DNA of 64,000 nucleotides from Alopecurus myosuroides (GCA_028641055.1 CM054061.1:61021474-61085473), one strand, 5' to 3'; counted from the first letter of the stretch, positions 32,837-44,163 are shown. The notes: a model not told the origin generated them from the sequence alone. Numbers and translations: made by a program.

Positions 32837-33990
32837 CTACTCATTTTGGTAATCGTTCCACATTTCGAACGCAATTTGGTCCCCCAAAGTATTGCCCTGC
32901 ACATTGTTTCCCGGAAGCCCTTGGTAGTTACCATCATCATCGGGAACATCTATAAACTCGGCGGGATCTATGTTATCTTCTAGGTTGTCAAGCCATTCCT
33001 CATCTCTATTTTATTGTTTGATGATATTATGGAAAATCACCGCATCTGCTGGGATCTTCACTTGATTCTTCATTTTTGGTCGGTGCAATCTTTGGGAATA
33101 GGGAAGCGCTTTTTAAGAACTCCCAATACCCTTTCGACATGGTTTATCAACACCGCATGGAGATGATTAAACAAATCCTCGTCGTTTTGTGGGCGCTGGC
33201 GCCCATGCCCAAACTCTTTCAAATGTTACCGCACACCTCGGTACGGAGCAAGAAAGAATTGGGTATTAGAATAGCCACCATCAACCAAGTAGAACATCAC
33301 ATTAGGGACTTCGAAACCTCTGAGGATGGCAGAACTAAGTAGAATCAGTGACGGACCCCTCCCAGTCACATGAGATAAAAGTGATGTTGAGGTCAAAGTC
33401 ACAAGCAAACATGACGTTCTGGCTTAGCGTGCCTTTTCTGTTCCTCCATGGAGCAGCACGGCTGGGTGTTCACGTGACAGGAACATGAGACCCATCGGTT
33501 GCTCCAATGCAATTCTACAAAGAGAAAGTTCGGGAACATATAAGAATAGACATGAGGTAAATTTTGCAAAGAAGTGGATAAGAAAAGAAGTCTGATGTGT
33601 GGAACCTAGAAATATGGAAAAAAAATCGAGGATCTGTAGTTATTTTTGGATGGGTTTCATCAAGATTGAGAGGCTTCAAAATTCTAGTTGACAAGGTGGG
33701 AATAATGTCGAAGAATTGATTTATATACTTGTTAAAGCTTTCTCTACTATGATGAAACTGAACTTGGAGATCTTCATATGAAGCATTGTGTGACAACATG
33801 TATAAAAAAACACCACCTTCTATTCAACCTTGATTTTGGAATCCAAAATCAGACCTTCATTCCTAAGGTACAATGCCAACCACATGAAGATGTGTGGCTG
33901 CATCCTAAAGGCTGCATCCTAAAGGCAGTGAGGCATTCTTGAGATGCCCACCAAGCATTTCCCTAACATGCTCTTTGCCGCACAAAAAGC
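32837..33990 (-). pseudogene. Harbinger DDE transposase (ORF2)
   Basis: Minus-strand reading from about 33990: HVREMLGGHLKNA, MQPHIFMW, FYMLSHNASYEDLQVQFHHS and TDPRFF. An intron of about 90 bases (roughly 33610-33520) follows, then CIGATDGSHVPV (first Asp), FYLVDGGYSNTQFFLAPYRG (second Asp) and HVERVLGVLKKRFP (catalytic Glu), ending NDYQNE at TAG 32837-32839. The DDE residues are readable, but there are several frame changes and stops, including one near 33835. A 14-base duplication (GCATCCTAAAGGCT) near 33901 disturbs the N-terminal part. The protein cuts and joins transposon ends at 3-bp targets. Confidence 0.72.
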
Positions 33991-35707
33991 AATTATGTCG
34001 TATTCGTCTTCTCCTTTGGCTTAAATACAAGTACAATGCAGGAAAAATGATGAATATAAGTTCTCTATCTTCATTTTTTTTTCTTCCTAATACGCTCTAG
34101 GATCCGAGATCTCATTTCAGCGTTAGAGAGTTAAAAAGGTCTGCAAGGGAAGGAATAATACACGTAAACCTACACTCGGTCTAAAATCAGACCATCAGAA
34201 TACTCAATATCTCAAAACTATCAAATAAATTTCTCGGATTTGTTTCATAAGAAATATTTGTTCTAGTCATGTTCAAATAAAGCTGGTAAACATGCTCACT
34301 TAGTGCCGGATCAAAACAACAATTGTAATTACTTCGCAAAATCCAATGGGGCTAACTGCAAGAGCTATGTAGTAAGAACTCAGCCTTAATGCATGGTTCA
34401 GTTTGTATTTAATGTAGTAAAGCAGGCTTAACACATAAAACATCATCCGAGCACAAGGAAAAGTTGACAATAAGCTAGGCAGAAAAACAATCAGCTTGTA
34501 TCTATATCAGCTCACTTTGATCCATCTACATGATAGAAAGGCATGATGGATGTGCACATATATCCACTTGCAAAAATAGTATGCACATGGTCCAGTTTCA
34601 ACTAATTTACCTTCTTCCGCGTCTGATGATGAGACCAAAGAAAAATGTAACTGCGAGAGCAAATTCAGCATATCAGCAAAATGTAACTGCCTGAGCAAAT
34701 TCAGCATGAATAATAAATCAACCTATTGCATATCAATTGTGAATGCACCTAGCCAATTTATTGCATAAATTGCACATGTAAATGCCAAATGCATGTTGCT
34801 ATCTGCTTATCAAAGTGGATTTCAAAGTGTACTAGATACATTTCAGAGCATCTCCAACCGGTCTGAGTATCTCCAAAGAGGTTTGGTCTCAACCACGAAC
34901 TGTTGCAGAACAAGCACAAAAAAACTACATAAGTGCCAAGATCCTAAACATCAATACAAGGCCGGTATTAATCTAGATATCATGTGATGTAAGCTTCTCA
35001 TAGAGGCTTGTCTGGACCCTGAACCAAGTACTATTGCAGAGCAAGCACAAAAACTATCTAAATGTCAAGATCATGTGGTGCAGAGACTCGAAGTCCTTCT
35101 GAGCTACAAAACAATGTAGACCCGAATCGAGAGTCAACCGCGCCGGCGCGAGTTGGCCGCATCCTAGGCTCGAAGCAAGAAATTAACAGTCGTCCATGGC
35201 GGTGTGGGCGAGGATGAGGGTGTGGCTAGGGAAGGAGGGAGAGAGAGAGAGACGCACATACCGGGGCTGGAAGAACAACAGCATCGACGATGTAGCTCGG
35301 CCGGACCAAGAACGGCGGCGATGTCTACGACAATACGGACGGCTAGGGATGGAAGATTTGGATCCGGTGGGATAAGTTGTCTTCGTGTCGCCCCACTATC
35401 CGCCCTCTGTCGCTGCCCCTTTCCCTTGCTCCTCGTTCCTCTCCTTGCTCACCAACGCCTCTCCCCGCCCCTCGACACATACTCCGCCTCCGCCTCCCTC
35501 TTCCTTTCCGCCAGGGTTATGGGATAATACGCGTGGTAGGAGTCGCGTATTCGGTCGAAGGACAAATCGGCAGGAGAAACGTGGGGAAACTTGGGGATAT
35601 TAGCAGACCGAAAAGTCTGGAAACGAATGAATTTTTTACAAAACGTGGGGATTGGGCCAGGATAAACCTCACTAGTCCATGTAAATACACCCGTAACAAA
35701 TGGGGCC
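33991..35707. other. Right non-coding arm of the Harbinger element
   Basis: Upstream region of the two minus-strand Harbinger genes, so it should hold their promoter. It becomes GC-rich from 35100. The plus-strand ORFs at 35204-35527 and 35377-35853 are composition artefacts, except that the latter runs into BAHD fragment 3. Confidence 0.45.
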
Positions 35708-35823
35708 TGATGGGGAGCTCCCCGCGGATCGACATGTACGGCTGCGACTTTAGTGGGGAAAGGCGGTGGCAGCGCAGAGCGGCAACCGGCAAGGCCAATA
35801 AGTTCGATGTGAAGAGGTCGTTA
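35708..35823 (+). pseudogene. BAHD acyltransferase fragment 3
   Basis: Reads MGSSPRIDMYGCDF, then RRAATGKANKFDVKRS. This is the segment around the structural DFGWG motif of BAHD enzymes, here altered to DFSGE. Bounded by the Harbinger TGA duplication on the left and by the MITE cluster on the right. Confidence 0.8.
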
Positions 35824-36396
35824 GGGCTTGTACAGCGCAAAGCGCTTATGTAGGCGCTCAAGGAAAATTAATTAATTATTTCTGGCTTTTAGGTGTATAT
35901 TAGCGTCCGGGGCTACAACGCTCAGGCGCTTAATTCGCTAGCGGCCGCAACAGATTCCTTCTCTCCATAAGGGCATTTACAACGCGGGCGCTAAGCCCAG
36001 GCGCTTAGGCCAAATCCTGGGCAGTTAGCCTCCAAATCCCACCCGTTTCCTACTAATCCTGGCCGAGACCGGGAACTTTGCTAGCGTCGCTGCAACTTTA
36101 AGCGCCGGGCGCTACGTCCCCTTTTTCCAGTGTTACTGACACAAAATATATTGTAGTAAGCGCCTGTACTTGCGGCCAGCGTTGTGGCCAAGATGCTAAC
36201 GCTGCTGAGCTTCTGCGCAAGCGCCCCGATTAAGAGGCTACGGTTGTACGTGCCCTAAGTGCATGTCCGTAGTAAGCGTCAGGCGCTTCAATTTGCGGCG
36301 ACGGTAACCAAAAACCTGGTATCGGCTGGGATTGGCGCAAAACGGTCGGGATTATATTCCCTAGCGTGTGTGTTAGACGCCGCGTTGTACGTGCTC
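35824..36396 (+). mobile_element. Cluster of related GGGCWYGTACA-ended MITEs
   Basis: Left end GGGCTTGTACAGCGC at 35824. Matching inverted ends occur at 36245-36255 (TGTACGTGCCC) and again at 36386-36396 (TGTACGTGCTC), and another left-type end GGGCATTTACAACGCGGGC at 35968. This looks like two or three related elements inserted in or beside one another. TTA precedes the left end and TAA follows 36255. BAHD sequence stops before and resumes after the whole block. Individual boundaries are not certain. Confidence 0.55.
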
Positions 36397-36490
36397 TACC
36401 CCGGCCGGGAGGGAGGTAGCGCTCACACAGGAGCACATGGTCACGCTCGAGCGGGACGAGGAATTCTGGCTGCCGTGTTGCCTGGCGCGC
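36397..36490 (+). pseudogene. BAHD acyltransferase fragment 4 (C terminus)
   Basis: YPGREGG continues the previous fragment, followed after a small frameshift by EHMVTLERDEEFW, the usual C-terminal helix of BAHD enzymes. After this no family similarity is seen. Confidence 0.75.
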
Positions 36491-36747
36491 CATGACCGGT
36501 GGGAAGATGTCAGCCTCGCAGATCGTGGTTCTGCGTTTCCTATTTCCATTCGAGAGAAAATAAGAGCGAACCGGTTGCAGTCAGTCTCCTACCGATCGAA
36601 ACACGACGGTTAGAAAATCATTTGTATTTCGTCGGATTTCTCATGCAAGGTTTAATTCCGTGTGAAGTTTTACATAAATAATCTTTTGGTGCAGAAAATT
36701 CACACTCTAACCCGCCCATCCAGAAATTTCGGAACATAACCCTTTTG

Positions 36748-36940
36748 CTTAACGTCCGCCACGAGGGCGTTAAGCTCCATCGCTCAACGCCTCTTGCCCA
36801 GGGAGTTATGGACCGTGCCAGCGTGGACTCGCGATCCTATGTGGCAGGGGAGCTTAACACCCTGGTCGGGGGCGTTATGCACCTCAACACCCTGGTCGGG
36901 GGCGTTCTGCTCCTTAACGCCTTGAACGGGGGCGTTATGC
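36748..36940. repeat. Hairpin array 1 (TTAACGCC...GGCGTTA units)
   Basis: Four to five units of the form CTTAACGCC, 8 to 12 bases, GGGCGTTA. The first (36748-36774) has arms CTTAACG and CGTTAAG. The spacer CTGGTCGGG recurs. The array lies between the BAHD remnant and the accessory ORF. Confidence 0.75.
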
Positions 36941-37615
36941 CCTGTGACTTAGAACAGGCGCACGGCCCCCTCCCAAACCAGTTTGTTTTCCCCTCTCTCT
37001 TGTTCTTGAGGAAGAACACGAACTACCCCGCCGCCCCACCCCCTTTCTCTCCAAAATCCTTCGAGTTTTGGGAAGATCGGAGGCCATTGGTTAGGGATTT
37101 GGTTCCCTAAGGAATACGAAAGGTATTGCCCCACTTTTCCCCTCATTCCATTGGTTGAAACTCTCACATCTCATTCTCTAGGTTTTCTCGATCCCTAATC
37201 TATCTAGTTTCTTAGCTATTAAGTTTGTTAGTACTAGGTTCCTATAGTGGATTAGTGTCTTTCTAAGTAGTTATAATGATATTTGTACTACCATATTTGA
37301 AACCCTAGGTTTTAGTACTAGATTAGTTGATTTGTAATAAGTTACTATTACTATTACTAGTTTAAATTAGTAATAGTAGAATGCTATTATTAGATTATTA
37401 GTTTCCTAGTAGTAATAGTAGTTGAAATTTTAGTCCATTGTAAGTTCATATTATTGTGAAATTTATTTCATTGTAAATTCTAATTCATTATAATTTTGAT
37501 GCGGTTTTACTATTAGATTGGTAACCTTAATAGTTTTGATGTGGCCATTTTGGTTGGAATCTTTCGCACATTATATTTGAACAATGTAATAAGACTTTGG
37601 TTTTTGTATTGTTAG

Positions 37616-38689
37616 ATGACAAGGATCACAAAATCCAAGGATGATCCCTCCGGTACTAGCATGGCCAACACTGTGAAGAACAAACCAATGAAGGCAACTA
37701 GTTCAAATGGAAAGAAGGTGAAGGGTCAAGATTACATGACCATGGGTTTGCACGAATGGGAAGATGTCAGGATGAAGGTAGACCCTTACTTGACGCCGAC
37801 AGAGAAGCTAGCCGATATCCGGTTTTGGAATAAAGAACAAGCTAAAGTGTTTCAAGTTGTCATTCAAAACAAGAGCATAGAGATTGTGAGCCAGAGGCAC
37901 GTTGATTTTGAGTACATCAGGGGCTACGAATATCAGTTTGGAAATCTCAATTCCGTCTGTGAAAACATTGGTGTTAAGAAGATCATGGAATTTCAACACG
38001 ACTATAATGCTGATGTGGTGAAATAATTTTATGCAACCGTGTTCTTCGTGAAAGATCATCACAAGACAATAAAGTGGATGTGCGGTGAAGACATGCATAG
38101 TGCTCCCTTCCTCCACTTTGTCAAAGAAATGGACTATGAGGAGGAATATAGAAGGGGGAGATTAGTTGAATGCTATGGTAAGGGTGCTCCGCCAAGCAAG
38201 ACATGCCTTAAGTTTCATTACCCCGATGGCACATCCTCAAAAAACATTGGTAAAATTTCTGGACTGAACGCAAGGTATTAGTATTTGATGAAACTCCTGA
38301 ACGTGACAATTTGTCCCAAGGACGGAAATCTAGGCGACGTTAGCGGTCATGTCATCCAGCTATTGTTCCATACTCGTAATTCCAATGTTCTGATAAATGT
38401 GATGCAGTGAATGTACGAGACGATGAAGCATGTGGTCAAGAACCGGCGGTCTCTTTGCTATGCACCACACATCTATGCATTCATCAAGTACGTGAGGGCC
38501 ATGAGGTACAGTGAGCTAACACCACTCGAGGAGTTGTTTCCAGCAAATGTGCCCCATCACTCCTATCAACCAAAGGTGAAGCGCCCCAGTTCGGTTAAGG
38601 TGAGGAATCATTGTGAAATGTACATTGCAATATGGTTGTGTAGTAAGGTTGTCAGGATCTTAACGCCCCAAAGTAGGGTGTTAAGTTAG
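37616..38689 (+). pseudogene. MULE accessory ORF, same domain as the SIRE third ORF
   Basis: A single frame from ATG 37616 to 38689, broken by TAA 38024-38026, TAG 38279-38281 and TGA 38408-38410. A basic N terminus (KNKPMKATSSNGKKVKG) is followed by FEYIRGYEYQFGNLNSV, IMEFQHDYNADVV, FYATVFF, WMCGEDMHS and, near the end, VVKNRRSLCYAPHIYAFIKY. The blocks line up with the SIRE ORF3 blocks IMKVQQDYDEGLVF, FLATVHL, WMTKG and VVVNRKNAFFGPFIM. Function is unknown. Each stop can be explained by one C-to-T change on one strand (CAA, CAG and TGG codons). I do not recognise a catalytic motif. Confidence 0.7.
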
Positions 38690-38963
38690 TTATTATAATG
38701 CCTCCGGTAAGGGCGTTATGCCTTGTTCGCGGAATCCCGGACTAATATCCGCCCCGGTTCGGTTAAGGTGAGGAAATTGCGAGGATGTTACGTGGAATTC
38801 CGCTATGTGGCGGCTTAACGCCCCACGTAAGGGTGTTATGCTCCTTCAACACGCGGAATTCCGTCTCAATGTCCGGCTATGGTCAGTTAGACTAAGGAAA
38901 TAGAGAGGAATTTACGCGGAGTTCCGCAATGCGGGGGCTTAACGCCTTGAGGGAAGGCGTTAT
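38659..38963. repeat. Hairpin array 2
   Basis: Further TTAACGCC...GGCGTTA units at both ends and middle of the stretch, with palindromes of the GCGGAATTCCGC type between them (about 38790 and 38850). It lies directly after the accessory ORF. Confidence 0.7.
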
Positions 38964-39227
38964 ACGACTTAGGATTTAAGTTCAGTGCGAATCCCCCATT
39001 CTGCATGTCCTTTCCCATTCCAACCACAACAGCAGCCGCCGTCGCCGTCTCCCGGTATTCTCCGGCCCAGCTAGGGAGTCGCCGCCACTGCCGCTCCTCT
39101 TGTAGGGCTCCTTGTCCCCGAGCCTTCTGAGCTTGGCCGAGCCCACCCCATTCGAGCTCTCCTCTTTTCTTCTCAAGCAAGGTCCCTACTCAACCAATCC
39201 CCTCTCTCCAACCTTCCCATCTCCTTC

Positions 39228-40181
39228 ATGATGCCAAGTTGGCTCGATAGCGAGAGTTCCCACAACTCGTGGCCGGGTCTTGTAAGTACTATGAAATTTT
39301 TTGAGCTCGGTTAATTATATTTTTTGTTAAATTTTGTTAGTGTTAACTTCATAGTACTCGAATTCTATGGTTAGTGTTTTAATTTTTTGGTCTTTGTAGC
39401 TCCACGATATTGAGAATGTTTTGGATACTATTGAGGACCCTTTGTGGTGTGATGTTGCTCTCGATTCAAACGAGACTTGCCGTTTTCATAATGCGCGGCC
39501 CGAGATGTTCGTTGCTTTCGGAGGGTCGAATACAGGACGACGTTTATATGGGTGTTCTGTTAGAAACGTAAGTGCATCATCGTTTGAGCTATGGTCCTCG
39601 TGGATACTTTTCCGGATGATAACATTATTTTCTTGTGTGTGTAGGATGCCATAAATTGTGGATTTATGCATTGGGTGGATGTTGTGTGGGAGCCTACCCT
39701 GGAAAGATCAATTGACCGACTCTGCAACATGTATGAAGAGAGCAACAATGCTAGACTCGATGACAAGATTCGTAATGACAAGTTGTTGCAAGAATTATCG
39801 GACGAGAAGAATAAGCTTGATGAAAAATACAAGGGTTTAATAAAAAGCACGAATGGATGGTTTGACTCCCTTGAGAAGAAGCTGCAGTTGGAAAACTTGG
39901 AAAAAATGCAGAAACAAGACATGGATTTGGAGAAGTTAGGGAGAAAGATCAACGAGATGCAGAAAGAGAGATATGCATTTCAAAGTGAAGTGCAAATGCT
40001 GAAGCAACTGCAGACAAGCGAAGCTGAGAGTAGCAAAAACAAACAACACGAGTGAGAGATGCAAAACAATATACTTAAGGAGGAGATGAAAAAGATAGAA
40101 TATCAGTTGTTCGACCTGCTGAAATCAAGCTTAGCTAACAAGGAGAAGCTGAAGAGGATCAAACTGATATGCGATGAGTGA
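39228..40181 (+). pseudogene. GRF-type zinc-finger and coiled-coil gene of the MULE, three exons
   Basis: Exon 1 39228-39281, exon 2 39400-39567 and exon 3 39645-40181, with GT-AG introns 39282-39399 and 39568-39644. All joins keep frame. Exon 2 encodes a GRF zinc finger (CRFHNARPEMFVAF, NTGRRLYGC) completed in exon 3 (INCGFMHWVD), a fold associated with nucleic-acid binding. The rest is a long coiled coil rich in K, E and Q. A TGA at 40053-40055 is in frame and may come from CGA; the frame then stays open to TGA 40179-40181. Apart from that stop it looks intact. The position between hairpin arrays suggests a transposition accessory protein. Confidence 0.78.
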
Positions 40182-40440
40182 GGAGAATACACTTAGTGGA
40201 CTGTCATTTAATGGACTGTAATTTCGCTGATATGCGAAGACATTTTAGTGGACTGTAATTTATTGTTCTATTCGTACCTTATCTTTCATGTATCGAACCT
40301 TATCTTTCATGTATCGAACCTTATCGTTGTTGCTATGTGTTGTATTCTAACGTTATCTATGTGTTGATGAACACTGCATTTTTTGTGTGCCTAGTTCATA
40401 GGTAAACTGATGAAGTAGACGAGAAAATAGGGAATAATAT

Positions 40441-40796
40441 CTTAACGCCCTATTCTTAGGAGTTATGCTCAGAGGCACAACACGTCTGATGGAAAGCGTT
40501 AATCTTAGGAACTTAACGCCCTAATTAAAGGCGTTGAGCTGTTAGGATGCGGAATTCCGCCTCAAATCCGGGTAAACTCCTGGTCATAACATATCCCACC
40601 CGGATATAGGGCCGGAATTCCGTTCTGTGGGGCCCATAACGCCTTCATTAAAGGCGTTAAGCTCGAACAAGACACAGAGTTCCGCCCCAAGTCCGGGTAA
40701 ACTCCTGAACCAAACAAGCCTCGGCTGGATTTAAGGGCAGAAGTTCGGGCAAATTCCTCACTAGATCACTTAACGCCTTCGTCCAGGGCGTTATGC
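40441..40796. repeat. Hairpin array 3
   Basis: At least four TTAACGCC...GGCGTTA units (for example CTTAACGCCCTAATTAAAGG onward) interleaved with GCGGAATTCCGC-like palindromes and a repeated CCGGGTAAACTCCTG segment. It lies between the plus-strand GRF gene and the minus-strand genes. Confidence 0.75.
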
Positions 40797-41058
40797 TGCT
40801 GGAGCAAAAAAAAATCAGTTTGTTTGTCAACGAATCGTGTGAGGACATACTAAGTTGTATTTAATGCGGAAACATAACATCGTACATAAAAACATAGAGT
40901 AACACAACAACAACATAGTTCATAACATAGTTTAACACAACATAGGGACACAAAGTGCGATGGAGTACAATGTTTGAAAGGAATTCACTCAATGACATAG
41001 TTCACTCAATGTTCGTCAATGACCTACGTCCCTTCCCCTTGTCATTCCTCTTGGAACT

Positions 41059-41454
41059 TCACTCTTGTTCCTCTTCATTCTCCCTTGCTAGTCTAGCCTC
41101 GTAAATGACCCTTTCCTTGAAAATCTTGTGCTCCTCAGCTTTTTGTGCCGCCTCTCGTGCCCATAAATTCCTAGTCCGATCTTCAAAATCCTTTTGAGGT
41201 TTCTTCTCTATCGCTTCATGCTTTTTCTTCTGACGCCATTTGTATGCCTAGTGCTCGTCCCTAATCTTCTGATTCTCTGCCCTCTTCTTTTCTACGTCCT
41301 CCCTCTTCTTAGCCTTCAGTAAAGCTTCATCTTGCTCTTTCACCTTACGCAAACCAATTTCCAACCAACAAGGTTTCTTATCCTCCTCGTCAGATTCGTC
41401 CACCCACTTCATTGTTGCTTTGTTTGTTGCCTTGTTGGGTTGAGAAGCCGCCAT
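41059..41454 (-). pseudogene. Small charged coiled-coil ORF of the MULE
   Basis: ATG at 41452-41454 starts MAASQPNKATNKATMKWVDE. The frame is open to TGA 41059-41061 except for TAG at 41248-41250, which could come from CAG. It is dominated by K, E, R and Q and is probably a coiled coil (LRKVKEQDEALLKAKKRE). Grass MULEs often have such an ORF or exon beside the transposase; the function is not known. It could instead be a 3' exon of the transposase gene. Confidence 0.5.
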
Positions 41455-41546
41455 GCCTACATAAAATGCAAAGTAGAACTTAGTACAGACACAAGAACGC
41501 ATGAATTTAGGCAATAAAATGTAAAATTCAGAATAATATGATTACC

Positions 41547-42677
41547 TCATGCCCACCGCGCTTTACCTCTACCTCTAACTGGACGGCTAACAGGTTCATC
41601 GCAGCCAAACCAGTGCCCCATCTCTCTTCGTCTAGGCGCCACATAGTCGTACCCTCTACTACCGCCATTATCCTCGTATTGCATACTACTTTGTCCAACA
41701 TTGCCGCTTGTACCTACGAAGTCAACAAGGGGATCACCATGTCCGTGGGTCCTCCCAAAACATATAGGACCGCCATGACCACGGCCATGAACTCCATCAC
41801 CACGACCACCACCCACATTTCCTCCACTTCCACCACCACCTCCTTCACCGCGACCATGACCCACATTTCCTCCACTTCCACCAATACCTCCTTCACAGCG
41901 ACCACGACCCACATTTCATCCACTTCGACCAACACCTCCATCACCATTGCCACGATCCACAATTACTCTACCTCGGCCACACCACCTCCATCACCATTGC
42001 CATGACCACCTCCATCACCATTGCTGCGGCCACTATGACCACCCCTTCCTTCTCCTCGGACACTACTTCCACGGCCCTAGCCACTCTCACAATTTCTACC
42101 GCCATCTTCAATGTTACCTTCTCCTCGGCCAATATTACCACGGCCACTACCCTAGCCACCACCTCTAACACGACCACCGGTTTGGGCATTCTCATTGTTT
42201 CCACCGCCATCTTGAACATTATCTTCTCCTCGGCCACTACCCCTGCCACCACCTCTACCACGACCACGGGTCTAGGTACTCTCATCATTTCCACCGCTCG
42301 TGCCTCCATCTTGAACATTACCTTCACCTCGGCCACTATTGCCACGACCACCACCTCTACCACGACCACGGGTATGACCACCTTCTCCGCTACTACCATT
42401 TCCATTAACATTTGTTCTATTCTTTTTTGCAGCAACAGTTGTGGTACCACCTTCTTTTCTTGTACTTGCAATATTTTTTATCTTCCTTTTTGAACCAGCG
42501 GTAGTACTACCCGCACCAACGTCTTGCGGTGGGTTCTCGGCTTCATGAGGCTCTTCGAAATGTTGGTTGTCCCATATAGGGAAAACACCACCACGCCAAT
42601 CATCCATGTCATTCTTGAAACGCTTTGTTTGGCGTCTTCCTACTTTCGTGATCAACATAGCAGGATTAGGGTATAGT
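41547..42677 (-). pseudogene. MuDR transposase, C-terminal part with Gly-rich tail
   Basis: Begins at the SIRE insertion point with YPNPAMLITKVGRRQTKRFK, the basic motif after the SWIM finger of MuDR transposases. It continues into a long Gly/Arg-rich tail (GHTRGRGRGGGRGNSGRG) built from degenerate tandem repeats (about 41780-42330), ending RPVRGRGKARWA at 41547. At least one frame change lies inside the repeats. It continues the protein from 54588: the split codon is restored when the SIRE element and one target copy are removed. Confidence 0.68.
42673..42677 (+). other. Target-site duplication of the SIRE element, left copy
   Basis: ATAGT immediately before the left LTR; the right copy at 54588-54592 reads ATAGC. 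Four of five bases agree. Confidence 0.7.
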
Positions 42678-44163
42678 TGAAAGTGCACTATGGTCAACTA
42701 GGGGGGTGAATAGGTTGACTACCAATTTTTCTTGTCTTTTCCTTTTAGTAGGGCTAAGCAAGATAAGATAAGCTTCTCTAGATGTGCATCTAGGTGAGAA
42801 ACCTATGTGGACAAGGTAAGATACGCAACGGAAGTAAAATGAAAGGTAACAAGATAAACCACAAGTGTAAACAAGGAGATAAGGATATGATTCCCGTAGT
42901 TCCTTCTCAATGCGAAGTACGTCTACGTTGGAGAGGTGGGGAGCCACCTAAGCACTCCTCAATAGCACGGTTGTGCACACCTTATTCTCCCTGAGCTTCT
43001 CCGGTGAGGGAGATTTTCGTTTCCACTATGAGGTCGACTTAAAGGCGTTGACCAAACCTTTACACGAGCTCGAGGTCACTCCACAAGATGGATGGAGGCT
43101 CTCGAGCAATCCGAAGCTTCTTGCAACAAGGTGGAAGCTTCAAGCACAAGATCAACTAAGGTTTCTAGGCCTCAAGTAGGATTCTAGATCTACTAGGTTG
43201 TAATGGATGGATTCGAAATTCCTTTGGTGGAAGTGTGGATCTAGGTCTCCTCTAGCTCCCCACAAAGTATGGGAGTGAGTGGATGGATGTAGAGGGAGAT
43301 CTAGGTGGGTGAAGCTTTCATTAATGGCTAGGAGAGAGAGTGGGGAAAACCTTAGCATTTATGAGGTAGGGGAAGGGGTATTTATAGCCCCTCCGAAAGT
43401 GGTCGTTTGAGCGGTCCCCGTAGCACCGGAGGCTCCAGTGGTTTCACCGGAGGCTCTGGTGGTCTTCGTATGCGCGCAGCCGCGCAGTCCAAATCCATTT
43501 GCGCTGTGACCTGAGGGGCGGAGACTCCGGTGGCTTTGGCGGAGGCTCCGGTGGAGCCTCCGCTCTTATCCAACAGAGCCCCATTTTAGCGGAGCCATCA
43601 CCGGAGGTGCCACCGGAGGCCAACCCCTCAGTGCGGTAGAGAAGAGGGCGGAGCCTCCGGTGCTTTCACCGGAGGTTTCGCCCACCGGAGGCGCACCGGA
43701 GGTTCCGCTCGAGGTTCTGCTCTTAACCAAAAGAGCACCAGTTTAGCGGACTCTCCACCGGGACCAGCCCCCCAAGTGAGCAGTGGAGAAGGCGGAGGCT
43801 CCAGTGGTTTCACCGGAGGCTCCGCCCACCGGATGTTTACCAGAGGGTCCGCCCTGGCCTCCGCTCGTATGCACCAAAGCGCGGTTTTGGAGGACCCTGC
43901 ACCGGAGTCCGCATCGTAGGCCCGCACCTGGCAGTGCAGGAAAAAGAGCTGGGGCGGAGGTTCCGGTGGTTTCACCGGAGCCTCCGCTGCATGCACAAAT
44001 GGCTCCCTAGCTTTGTCATTTTCAGCTCTTTTCAATCCGAACAAAAGTGTAACCCATAGAGATTGTATCTTTGATGAACCTGGGAATTTTAATGTATAAC
44101 AAGTAAACATTAGTCCAATAGGTATGTTGTCATTTAATTATCAAAACGGAATATGATATTTCA
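42678..44163 (-). repeat. SIRE 3' LTR (1,486 bp)
   Basis: Plus-strand reading starts TGAAAGTGCACTATGGTCAA and ends GATATTTCA. It differs from the 5' LTR mostly by gains and losses of GGAGGCTCCGGTGG-type units between 43400 and 44000, including an extra stretch of about 150 bases near 43630-43790. Confidence 0.92.

Larger units (their letters stand above)
27766..35707 (-). mobile_element. PIF/Harbinger transposon encoding Myb-like protein and transposase
   Basis: Ends GGCCTTGTTTGTT at 27766 and, inverted, AACAAATGGGGCC at 35695-35707, with a 3-bp target duplication TGA (27763-27765 and 35708-35710). Total 7,942 bp, or about 6.2 kb without the CACTA element nested inside. Both proteins needed for PIF/Harbinger movement are encoded on the minus strand, although each is damaged. 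The boundary is independently proven by the BAHD reading frame, which becomes continuous (ATG ATG GGG AGC) when the element is removed. The usual target is TWA, so TGA is a slight departure. Confidence 0.85.
26800..36490 (+). pseudogene. BAHD acyltransferase gene split by three insertions
   Basis: Four pieces in order on the plus strand spell the C-terminal half of a BAHD acyl-CoA-dependent acyltransferase. They are 26800-27100 (FQALMPLLWRCITHTLGL, CRAAVNNRGLLRPAEYFGTT, ending KPMVYT), 27736-27765 (CFNPYATM), 35708-35823 (MGSSPRIDMYGCDF, GKANKFDV) and 36397-36490 (YPGREGG, EHMVTLERDEEFW). The gaps are a TAA-flanked MITE, a TGA-flanked Harbinger element and a MITE cluster. Removing the first two, keeping one copy of each target duplication, joins the pieces in frame. 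Such enzymes acylate alcohols or amines in plant secondary metabolism. The DFGWG motif reads DFSGE, small frameshifts occur near 26960, 27070 and 36425, and the N-terminal half is missing. Confidence 0.78.

Noticed and set aside
41538..42493. Thr/Ser-rich and His-rich plus-strand ORFs that resemble mucins
   Set aside because: They are the antisense of the Gly/Arg-rich tail of the MULE transposase; the minus strand continues a recognised protein.
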